The notes below the pieces were generated by a model. The model was not told where the DNA came from, searched no databases, and saw only the letters and a list, made by a program, of their open reading frames with translations. DNA of 36,798 bases. It comes from Synergistales bacterium. GTDB taxonomy: Bacteria; Synergistota; Synergistia; Synergistales; Aminobacteriaceae. The translations under genes and the position numbers were made by a program. The stretch covers positions 1-36,798 of the forward strand of contig BNVH01000033.1 in NCBI GenBank assembly GCA_025997955.1. Reading direction: 5' to 3'. This document shows positions 31,244 to 36,798 of this stretch, piece after piece. Numbering within the stretch: the stretch's first letter is position 1; each line of letters begins with the position of its first letter.

Positions 31244-32146
31244 TTATATCTTGTCCTTCGTGAGTACGGAAACGCCGGTGTCGATGTTCTTGTTTTCTAT
31301 CTTGCCGCCGGAAAGGACATTCACCGCGGCCTTCACTCCCTCGTAACCCATAACGCCGGGGTTCTGCGACATGGTTCCGATGAGGTATCCGTTTTTAACG
31401 AGTTCGAGCAGTGCGTTGGATGTGTCGAAGCCGACCCCAAGCACATGTCCGCCCGCCTCCTGAATAGCGTTGCCGACGCCGGTGGCGGAGCCCTCGTTAG
31501 CGCCGAACAGGCCCACTACGCCCTGAGTGATGAAGCTGTCGGCTATTTCCTTGCTCTTCACTACGTCGCCCTCGCCGTACTGAGTGCCGAGAACGGTGAA
31601 TTTGGAAAGCTCAAACGCGGAGCGGAAGCCCTTTTCACGGGCTACCGTGGAGGCCGTGGCGGAGTTCACGTTCACGATTCCGAGCTTACCCTCTTTGACT
31701 CCGGAAGCCTCAAGCGCCTTGAGCAGAGTCTCTCCGGCTGTCTTTCCGGCGGCCTCGTTGTTTGTCGTAAACGTCGCCTCGGACGGGAAGTTGGCCGGTG
31801 AGTCGACGTAGATGATTTTTACTCCGGCTTTGGACGCTTCATTCAAGGCCGCTGTGACGGCGTCCGGGCCGTTCGCGGCCAAGAGTATCGCCTGCGCGCC
31901 GGCCGCGACGGCGTTGTTGATAAACTCAATCTGTTTGGCGTCGTCCTTTACATCAGGCGCTGTCCAGTTGTACGTGACGTTGCCCAATTCCTTTGCCGCC
32001 TTCTGAGCGCCCTCGTCTATGCCAGCCCAGTAGCGGTCCATCTGATCCATAGTAATGAGCGTGACTTTGTAAGGCGCGGCCAAAGCTCCGCTGACACACA
32101 GCCCCAAAACAAGCGCGACTGCCAAAACCATACGAGTAACTTTCAT
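31244..32146 (-). CDS. periplasmic sugar-binding protein (ribose/allose type)
   Basis: This 300-residue Peripla_BP_4 protein has a clear signal peptide (VLAVALVLGLCVSGALA, cleavage after about residue 23). The mature part has YKVTLITMDQMDRYWAGIDEGA, NAVAAGAQAILLAANGPDAV and DSPANFPSEATFTTNNEAAG. It binds a monosaccharide and delivers it to the permease encoded at 33232. A ribosome binding site GGGAGG lies upstream. It differs clearly from the binding protein at 5339, so the two transporters probably take different sugars. Confidence 0.87.
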   Translation of the reverse strand: MKVTRMVLAVALVLGLCVSGALAAPYKVTLITMDQMDRYWAGIDEGAQKAAKELGNVTYNWTAPDVKDDAKQIEFINNAVAAGAQAILLAANGPDAVTAALNEASKAGVKIIYVDSPANFPSEATFTTNNEAAGKTAGETLLKALEASGVKEGKLGIVNVNSATASTVAREKGFRSAFELSKFTVLGTQYGEGDVVKSKEIADSFITQGVVGLFGANEGSATGVGNAIQEAGGHVLGVGFDTSNALLELVKNGYLIGTMSQNPGVMGYEGVKAAVNVLSGGKIENKNIDTGVSVLTKDKI

Positions 32147-32192
32147 TTCTGTTACCTCCCTATTTTTGATGGTAAATGCATTTATGATAAAT

Positions 32193-32217
32193 ACGGGCGA
32201 ACGAGCCTCGCCCCTAC
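32193..32217. repeat. dispersed GTAGGGGCGA-type hairpin, copy 5
   Basis: On the minus strand ACGTAGGGGCGAGGCTCGTT continues into CGCCCGT; GGGCGA and TCGCCC are the arms. It lies between permease and binding-protein genes of the second ABC operon, the same relative type of location as copy 2 in the first operon. Confidence 0.55.
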
Positions 32218-32224
32218 GTCCTTG

Positions 32225-33232
32225 TTAATGTTTTTTGGCCCACCTGCCCTTGCGTACTATTATATCAAGCAAGACCGATATGACCACTATGATACCGACG
32301 GCGATGTTTCTGATAGCGACGGGCGCTCCGGCCAAGATCAGGCCGTTTTGCAGGACGCTCCATATAGACGCGCCGATGACGGTACCGAGAAGCAACCCTT
32401 GGCCGCCAAGCGTCGAGACGCCGCCTATGACGGAGGCCGCTACGGCGTAAAGCTCATACATGTTCCCGGCGTCCATAGTCCCGACTCCGCCCGTGGCGCA
32501 AGCGATGAAACCAACAATACAAGAGCAGAAGGCGCTCACTAAATAGGCCTTGGTGACGGTCGATGTGACGTTCACGCCCGACATGCGCGCGGCATCGATG
32601 TTGCTGCCCACGGCGTATATATGGCGTCCGGTTTTGGTGCGGCTCAGGATGAAGTTGAACACCACCCACAGCGCCACGGCTATCCAAACAGTGCTGTACA
32701 GGCCGACGAACTCCCCGTAATAAAAAAAGTCGCGGAAGAACTTCGCCCCGGCCCCGATGGAGTCGGTGTTGCGATTGTTGTTGACTATCTGGGCTATTCC
32801 CCTTGCGATGGTCATGGTGCCGAGCGTTGCGATAAACGGAGGAAGCGCGCACTTTGCCACGAGCCATCCGTTGAGAAGGCCGACGATGAGGCAACATGCC
32901 ATCGTAATGACCACAGCTATCCACGGATTTACGCCCATAGTCATGAGCGTCGCCGATATCATGCAGCTCATCCCCACCACGGAGCCGATGGAGAGGTCTA
33001 TATTGCCGGTTATCAGCACGTAAGACTGGGCTATGCCTATGATAAGTATGGGCGCGGCCTGGCGCAGGAGGTTGTGCAGATTTCTGGATGATGTAAAGTT
33101 GTCGCTCAACATGCTGAATACAATGAATATCAGGATAAGACCTATGGTTACGGTGATTACCTGTGCCATTCCGCGCACTGCGAAAACGCGTCCGATGAAG
33201 CCTCTTTTTTTCTCAGCGCTTGCGCCGCTCAT
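32225..33232 (-). CDS. ribose-type sugar ABC permease
   Basis: This 335-residue BPD_transp_2 permease has SYVLITGNIDLSIGSVVGMS, LPPFIATLGTMTIARGIAQI, GRHIYAVGSNIDAARMSGV and AASVIGGVSTLGGQG, all family landmarks. It forms the channel with the ATPase at 34755. The ATG at 33232 overlaps the ATPase stop (ATGA), implying coupling. Confidence 0.88.
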   Translation of the reverse strand: MSGASAEKKRGFIGRVFAVRGMAQVITVTIGLILIFIVFSMLSDNFTSSRNLHNLLRQAAPILIIGIAQSYVLITGNIDLSIGSVVGMSCMISATLMTMGVNPWIAVVITMACCLIVGLLNGWLVAKCALPPFIATLGTMTIARGIAQIVNNNRNTDSIGAGAKFFRDFFYYGEFVGLYSTVWIAVALWVVFNFILSRTKTGRHIYAVGSNIDAARMSGVNVTSTVTKAYLVSAFCSCIVGFIACATGGVGTMDAGNMYELYAVAASVIGGVSTLGGQGLLLGTVIGASIWSVLQNGLILAGAPVAIRNIAVGIIVVISVLLDIIVRKGRWAKKH

Positions 33233-34755
33233 GCCGCGTCCCTCCGTTCCGTGTTACGTTTGGCCTCAAACTGGGTCGCTTTTTCCAGTATCTTGCTCTG
33301 AGTGGCGTCAGCGCTCAAAAACTCGCCTGTCACTCGTCCGTCGCACATAACTATGATGCGGTCGGCAATCCCCATCACCTCGGGCATTTCGGAGGATACG
33401 AACAGTACGCCTATACCGTTCATCTTAAGCTCGTTCATGAGACTGTATATTTCGACTTTGGAGGCCACGTCTATGCCGCGCGTCGGCTCGTCGAAAATGA
33501 CGACCTTAGAATCTTGAGCCAACCACTTGGCGACGACGACCTTTTGCTGGTTGCCCCCGGAGAGGCTTCCGGCGTTTATTTCAGGCGTGGATAGCTTTAT
33601 GGATAGATTCTTGACCGATTTGTCGACCATGTCGTTCTCTTTTCTGCGGTTGACGATGCCGAGCTTCTCGCAGAGCGTTCTGAGGTTCGGCAGCGCGACG
33701 TTCTCCCTGACGGAAAGCCGCGTGCAAAGCCCGTCTTTCTTGCGATCTTCAGGAGCTAAGACAATACCGGCCTCAATGGCGTCAATAGGGCGGCTGATGT
33801 GAACTTCCGCGCCGTTCAGTAAAATCTGTCCGCTGTCCTTTTGGTCTATCCCAAATATGGCGCGCGTTAGCTCCGTCCGTCCCGCGCCCATGAGGCCGGC
33901 TATGCCGACTAATTCTCCCTCGTAAAGCTCAAACGAGACGTCTTTTACCATAGCGCCGGAGCTCAGGTTTTTGACCTCGAATATTTTTTTACCGCGCGCG
34001 CGTTCTACGCGGGGGAATTTTTCTTTGATTTCGCGCCCTATCATGAGCGATATGATGTCTGACATGGAAAGCTCCGCAAACGGCGCGCTTTTTATGGCGC
34101 TGCCGTCGCGCATGACAGTCACGCGGTTGGCTATAGACGCAAGCTCGTCAAGGCGGTGCGAGATATAGACGATACCGCAGTTATCCTCGTCGCGCAGCTT
34201 GCGTATGATGCCGAAGAGATCGTCTATCTCTTTTGCCGTGAGCGCCGATGTCGGTTCGTCCATTATGAGTATGCGGGCGTTGGTCGAGAGAGCCTTGGCT
34301 ATTTCGACCAACTGCTGTTTTGAGACGGACAGGTCGGCTACGATGGCGTCGGGGGCCATATCAATGTGGAGCCTACCGAGTATCTCCGCGGCTTGCTTAT
34401 TCATCTCGCTTTTTGCGAGCATTCCGTTTTTGATTATTTCGCGTCCGAGGAAGATATTTTCGGCCACGGACAGATGAGAGCAGAGGTTTAACTCTTGATG
34501 AATTATGGCTATCCCAAGCTCCTGCGCTTCTTTTGGGGTGAGATCTCCGAAGCGCGAGCCGAAAACAGCGACGCTTCCGCCGTCCCTGGTGTAGACGCCG
34601 CTCAAAATTTTCATCAGAGTGGACTTGCCCGCGCCGTTTTCGCCAAGCAGAGCCAAGACTTCGCCGGCACGCAAATTGAAGCTGACGTCCTTTAGGACCC
34701 TCACGCCGGAAAATGATTTGTCAATATGTTCGCATTCGATAATGTATTCGCCCAT
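33229..34755 (-). CDS. ribose-type sugar ABC ATP-binding protein (RbsA-like)
   Basis: This 508-residue tandem ATPase has first Walker A LGENGAGKST (about 37-46), LIMDEPTSALT, a second signature LSGGNQQKVVVAKWL and VIFDEPTRGIDVASKVEIY. It is first in the leftward operon ATPase-permease-binding protein-cupin. The ATG at 34755 is chosen because GGGTGG lies just upstream and family members start close to the first strand; the frame to 34806 has no signal. A TATAGT -10-like hexamer lies about 35 nt upstream of the start. Confidence 0.88.
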   Translation of the reverse strand: MGEYIIECEHIDKSFSGVRVLKDVSFNLRAGEVLALLGENGAGKSTLMKILSGVYTRDGGSVAVFGSRFGDLTPKEAQELGIAIIHQELNLCSHLSVAENIFLGREIIKNGMLAKSEMNKQAAEILGRLHIDMAPDAIVADLSVSKQQLVEIAKALSTNARILIMDEPTSALTAKEIDDLFGIIRKLRDEDNCGIVYISHRLDELASIANRVTVMRDGSAIKSAPFAELSMSDIISLMIGREIKEKFPRVERARGKKIFEVKNLSSGAMVKDVSFELYEGELVGIAGLMGAGRTELTRAIFGIDQKDSGQILLNGAEVHISRPIDAIEAGIVLAPEDRKKDGLCTRLSVRENVALPNLRTLCEKLGIVNRRKENDMVDKSVKNLSIKLSTPEINAGSLSGGNQQKVVVAKWLAQDSKVVIFDEPTRGIDVASKVEIYSLMNELKMNGIGVLFVSSEMPEVMGIADRIIVMCDGRVTGEFLSADATQSKILEKATQFEAKRNTERRDAA

Positions 34756-34806
34756 ACGCACCACCCGTTTCAAGAAGATACGCACTATAGTGTAATCATA
34801 GCACAA

Positions 34807-35096
34807 TAATTCTTAATTCTCGAACCCAAACTTCGCACATGAAAAAACCTGTTAGAACCTTGCTTATTGCGAAGTTTGAGTTTTTAACTTTCAAACCTCT
34901 CAGGGGGCTTGAACGGTTACAAATATCCTTTATGACGGATGGGTCAAAACGGTGAGGAAAACATTGGTTTCAAATTGAAAATTATCCGCAAAGGGCATAT
35001 TGCCAGAGAAAAATGATGTAAAATAGGCGATAGGAGAGGCGCGCGGAAAGTTCGCGTGAGTCTTGTGGGGTTTCCCCCCGAAAGGGGGTGGATTGC
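34807..35096. other. intergenic region with an 11-bp inverted repeat
   Basis: CAAACTTCGCA (34827-34837) and TGCGAAGTTTG (34868-34878) form a perfect inverted repeat around 30 nt, followed by AGTTTTT. It could terminate rightward transcription or be an operator upstream of the leftward ABC operon. No gene is evident before the peptide at 35097. Confidence 0.4.
35075..35088 (+). promoter_or_regulatory. hairpin covering the ribosome binding site of the peptide gene
   Basis: CCCCC-GAAA-GGGGG is a 5-bp GC stem with a GNRA tetraloop. The GGGGG arm is the only ribosome-binding-like sequence for the GTG at 35097 (8 nt away), so folding should mask it. Confidence 0.4.
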
Positions 35097-35201
35097 GTGA
35101 AGAGAATTTTGAGGCTGATTAAAGCCATAAAAAAACTTGCAGTAGCCGTCAAAAAGCTACTACAAGCCATCGCCGGACTTCTCCGGCTTTTCAAAGCGTG
35201 A
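35097..35201 (+). CDS. candidate 34-residue cationic amphipathic peptide
   Basis: A GTG start preceded by AAAGGGGG at 8 nt opens a short frame beginning MKRILRLIKAIKKLAV and ending LLRLFKA. It is almost entirely Lys/Arg plus Leu/Ile/Val/Ala with basic residues every three to four positions, giving an amphipathic helix of strong positive charge with no acidic residue. Such peptides occur as type I toxins or membrane-active bacteriocins. The ribosome binding site is locked in a hairpin, as in many type I toxins. I do not recognise a family, and no antisense RNA gene could be proved. The longer leftward frame over this region has no ribosome binding site and unlikely composition. Confidence 0.4.
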   Translation: MKRILRLIKAIKKLAVAVKKLLQAIAGLLRLFKA

Positions 35202-35479
35202 TCTCCGAATTTTCGCTTGGGCGTAAGTCCTGGTGAGGATTCCACCCTCACTTGGCAGCCTGTTTTAACCTGTGCCCGTTTGACCTCTCCCAAACGGCTT
35301 TGATTATAACAAAATTAAAAACTCTCGCAAGAGGATATTTTACAAAATCAAACAGACACGCGCGGAAAGTCCGTGCGGGCTGAAAACTTCAAAATTTGCA
35401 ACCAAGATTGAAAAAGTGTTATATTTTAACCTCAGAGTTCTTAACTTAACGATCAAATCATACAATGGAGAGTTGGCCT
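35202..35479. other. structured intergenic region
   Basis: Several short hairpins follow the peptide: GTGAGG/CCTCAC near 35232-35250 and CCGTTTG/CAAACGG near 35277-35298. A CGCGCGGAAAGT motif occurs both at 35041 and at 35359. After 35300 the sequence is AT-rich and leads to the ftcD promoter. No gene is seen. Confidence 0.4.
35396..35425 (+). promoter_or_regulatory. candidate promoter of the truncated ftcD
   Basis: TTGCAA (35396-35401), 18 bp, then TATATT (35420-35425). The start would be near 35432, 48 nt before the ATG at 35480. Confidence 0.4.
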
Positions 35480-35624
35480 ATGAAAAAAATATTGCTTTGT
35501 GAACTAAACGCAAGCGAGGGTATTGACGAAAGCAAGATTAAAGCTATGGCGGACGCCCTTTCTGTAACTGCCGGAGTGACGGTCATCGAGGTAAACTCGG
35601 ACCGCGATCATAACCGTAGCGTCT
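35480..35624 (+). pseudogene. ftcD: 5' fragment of glutamate formimidoyltransferase
   Basis: The first about 48 codons, MKKILLCELNASEGIDESKI ... VTVIEVNSDRDHNRSV, match the N terminus of FtcD (family pattern ECVPNFSEG ... D-ADHNRSV). FtcD transfers the formimino group of histidine-derived formiminoglutamate to tetrahydrofolate. Right after DHNRSVY the frame becomes the antisense of a YoeB toxin gene, so the rest of ftcD is lost. GGAGAG lies 8-10 nt before the ATG. The frame continues to 35845 but the later part is not FtcD. Confidence 0.75.
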
Positions 35625-35775
35625 ATTTGCGCGTTTTCGATTTTGTAAATTATTCGGTTTGCTTCGTCAATGTGTCTGCTCCAATAACCTTGCAAATTTC
35701 CTTTCAAGGGTTCGGGTTTGCCGATTCCGCTGAATGGATTGCGGTCCATGCCAGATCGTGCCATATCTTATTCAT
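35625..35775 (-). pseudogene. yoeB: yoeB toxin remnant with internal deletion and lost 3' end
   Basis: The start MNKIWHDLAW and, in another frame, DRNPFSGIGKPEPLKGNLQG followed by YWSRHIDEANRIIYKIEN are unmistakable YoeB. About 25 residues between them (the DYxYWQ ... LIKDI helices) are missing and the join is out of frame. At the other end the sequence passes into antisense ftcD after IENAQID. YoeB is a ribosome-dependent mRNA interferase; this copy cannot be functional. Confidence 0.8.
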
Positions 35776-36035
35776 CCTCGACCTCTATCAGCTCGTGAAC
35801 GCTAAGATTTCTTCCAGCTTCAGCGTCCTCGACTGCCCTTTTTAAGCGCGCTTGGTTTTCCTCACTATTAAAAGGAGTCGTAAATCTCAAACGGGATTTT
35901 GCCTTGCCGTAGTGATTGACGGGCGAACACGTTAAACGCGGTGGACAAATTCATGCCAAAGTCAGAAAACAGCTTTTCAGCGCTTTCTTTTACGTCCCTG
36001 TCGAGTTGTATCGTTACATTGATAGTACCAGCCAC
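35768..36035 (-). pseudogene. relB: RelB/DinJ-family antitoxin with a one-base frameshift
   Basis: A GTG start at 36035 with AGGAGGTG upstream encodes AGTINVTIQLDRDVKESAEK, then FGMNLSTAFNVFARQSLRQG and IPFEI, a classic RelB/DinJ ribbon-helix-helix antitoxin. One extra T near 35883 shifts the frame and stops it at about 35868. Removing it restores TTPFNSEENQARLKRAVEDA and GRNLSVHELIEVEDE to a stop at 35768, giving 88 residues and overlapping the yoeB start as usual. The TA pair is decayed on both sides. Confidence 0.8.
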
Positions 36036-36085
36036 AATAAACACCTCCTCAACTCGTATCTTATAACTACAACACGTTAAGCATA

Positions 36086-36703
36086 TCAAATAATACTGCC
36101 GACCGTGCCAATGGCGCTGGTTAAGCGTGACCCGCCGCCGCCGATACCTGCGCCGTAGTTGATGCCGCCGTTGGCGGTGATCGACCCGCCGTTTATGGTG
36201 ATGTTGCCGCCCGCGCTATTAACCCCGCCGCCTATACCCGCGCCATATGCACCGCCGGTGGCGTTAATCGTGCCGCTTCCGGAAATGGTCAACGCCGCGC
36301 CTGTCAGCACATTGATTCCCGCTCTATTCGTATTGCTTTTTAGCGTGTTCGTGCCTTGCAGCGTGAGGCTCACAGTTGCGCCGCTCATATCAAAGGCGCA
36401 GGCTCCACTTGTTCCGCTTACGTCAATGGAAACGCCGTTTAGCGTGATATTCGCCGTCACGCCGATTGCCACGACGATTTTGTCGGTGGTCGTAGTCGCG
36501 CCCAGTGTCGCCATGCTGATGGTGTATGTGCCGTTTGTCGTTATGGTGAGGGTGTTGAGTGAGTAGGTGTAGTCTGTTCCGCTCGTGCCTCCCGTGATGT
36601 TGAACGTGCCCGCCGTGTCCGCGTGAGACGCCCGCGTGAACGCCGGGACGAGTGTAAGCGTCGTCACCAGCGTGAGCAGTATAAACAGAAATTTTTTGTT
36701 CAT
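36086..36703 (-). CDS. truncated secreted Gly/Thr-rich repeat protein
   Basis: This 205-residue frame has a signal peptide (FLFILLTLVTTLTLVPAFTRA) and beta-rich repeats: GACAFDMSGATVSLTLQG, then the pairs AYGAGIGGGVNSAGGNITIN and GSITANGGINYGAGIGGGGS. These resemble large surface or carbohydrate-binding proteins with GGNITINGG repeats, usually several hundred residues. Here the frame ends soon after the second repeat (SRLTSAIGTVGSII), next to the decayed relB, so the 3' part was probably lost in the rearrangement. A ribosome binding site AAAAGGAGAG precedes the ATG. No gene is evident in 36704-36798. Confidence 0.6.
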   Translation of the reverse strand: MNKKFLFILLTLVTTLTLVPAFTRASHADTAGTFNITGGTSGTDYTYSLNTLTITTNGTYTISMATLGATTTTDKIVVAIGVTANITLNGVSIDVSGTSGACAFDMSGATVSLTLQGTNTLKSNTNRAGINVLTGAALTISGSGTINATGGAYGAGIGGGVNSAGGNITINGGSITANGGINYGAGIGGGGSRLTSAIGTVGSII

Positions 36704-36798
36704 GATTTTCTCTCCTTTTGATTTTTTGATTTTTAGCTTGCGAGTTTATCTTTCAAAAAAGAACGCGCGAAAAGCAATACGAATAGAGCGGGAATCAA

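Noticed and set aside
34827..34878. The 11-bp inverted repeat as insertion-sequence ends
   Set aside because: The arms are only 30 nt apart, with no transposase or target duplication.
34982..35293. Leftward 103-codon frame over the peptide region
   Set aside because: No ribosome binding site, odd composition, and no similarity; it is antisense to the hairpin-rich segment.
35356..35390. RNase P RNA-like motif CGGAAAGTCCG
   Set aside because: The short motif recalls the conserved GGAAAGTCCGGGCT box, but the rest of the RNase P core is absent and an AT-rich promoter region follows.
35504..35764. An intact 86-residue YoeB gene
   Set aside because: Only residues around DRNPFSGIGKPEPLKG to YKIEN are YoeB; the N-terminal helices are deleted and the end is antisense ftcD.

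Overview
The window looks like a chromosome segment of a gut- or host-associated anaerobe, most likely a member of Synergistota. The best clue is the subtilase at 8186-9907. It ends in a Gly-Gly-Gly-Cys, hydrophobic segment and Arg-Arg arrangement that resembles the Synergist-CTERM sorting signal. Ribose-type sugar ABC transporters, a long-form urocanate hydratase, SelB and tandem Rpn/PD-(D/E)XK genes fit the same picture. The taxonomic call is inference; no rRNA or tRNA gene is visible.

Layout. 1-2614: the start of a leftward gene, then two near-identical Rpn-type nuclease genes separated and flanked by three copies of one GC-rich hairpin. 2757-7416: a rightward ribose-type ABC operon (ATPase, permease, binding protein) ending in a zinc polyol dehydrogenase. 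7462-8179: a type III toxin-antitoxin locus (promoter, 36-bp tandem repeats = ToxI RNA, terminator, ToxN). 8186-16507: a sorted subtilase, an orphan ABC permease with a large extra membrane domain, a HutD/Ves protein, and a leftward uxuB-like/selB/nudC operon. 16608-16928: a probable transposase remnant. 16961-25696: a complete type I-C CRISPR-Cas locus in the order cas3-cas5c-cas8c-cas7c-cas4-cas1-cas2-array, all leftward, with a five-repeat array. 25761-29853: a DUF4143 ATPase, a flavin reductase and hutU. 29973-34755: a second leftward ribose-type ABC operon with a PMI-like cupin. 34807-36798: a scrambled region with a candidate cationic peptide gene, a 5' stump of ftcD joined to a decayed relB-yoeB pair, and a truncated repeat-rich secreted protein.

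The most interesting part is the CRISPR-Cas locus. Upstream of cas3, on the opposite strand, is a lone diverged CRISPR repeat (25590-25624). It keeps the 5' GT, a hairpin with a different sequence, and the exact 11-nt 3' handle. A promoter whose start falls at its first base precedes it, and a strong terminator follows. The bases after the handle match the cas operon's early transcribed region (25477-25495) at 16 of the first 19 positions. The only mismatches are at 6, 12 and 18, the positions a type I Cascade does not read. This is what an autoregulatory crRNA-like RNA (CreR-type) that directs Cascade to repress its own cas promoter should look like.

In the same locus cas1 is interrupted by a 30-bp direct repeat flanking a 35-bp insert, which looks like off-target spacer integration, and cas3 carries a frameshift near its 3' end. 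The three Cascade genes (cas5c, cas8c, cas7c) are intact. Cascade may therefore persist for regulation while adaptation, and perhaps interference, is failing.

Histidine catabolism appears as scattered pieces (HutD-like 11519, hutU 27820, ftcD stump 35480). The two ABC operons suggest uptake of pentoses, hexoses or polyols followed by oxidation or isomerisation.
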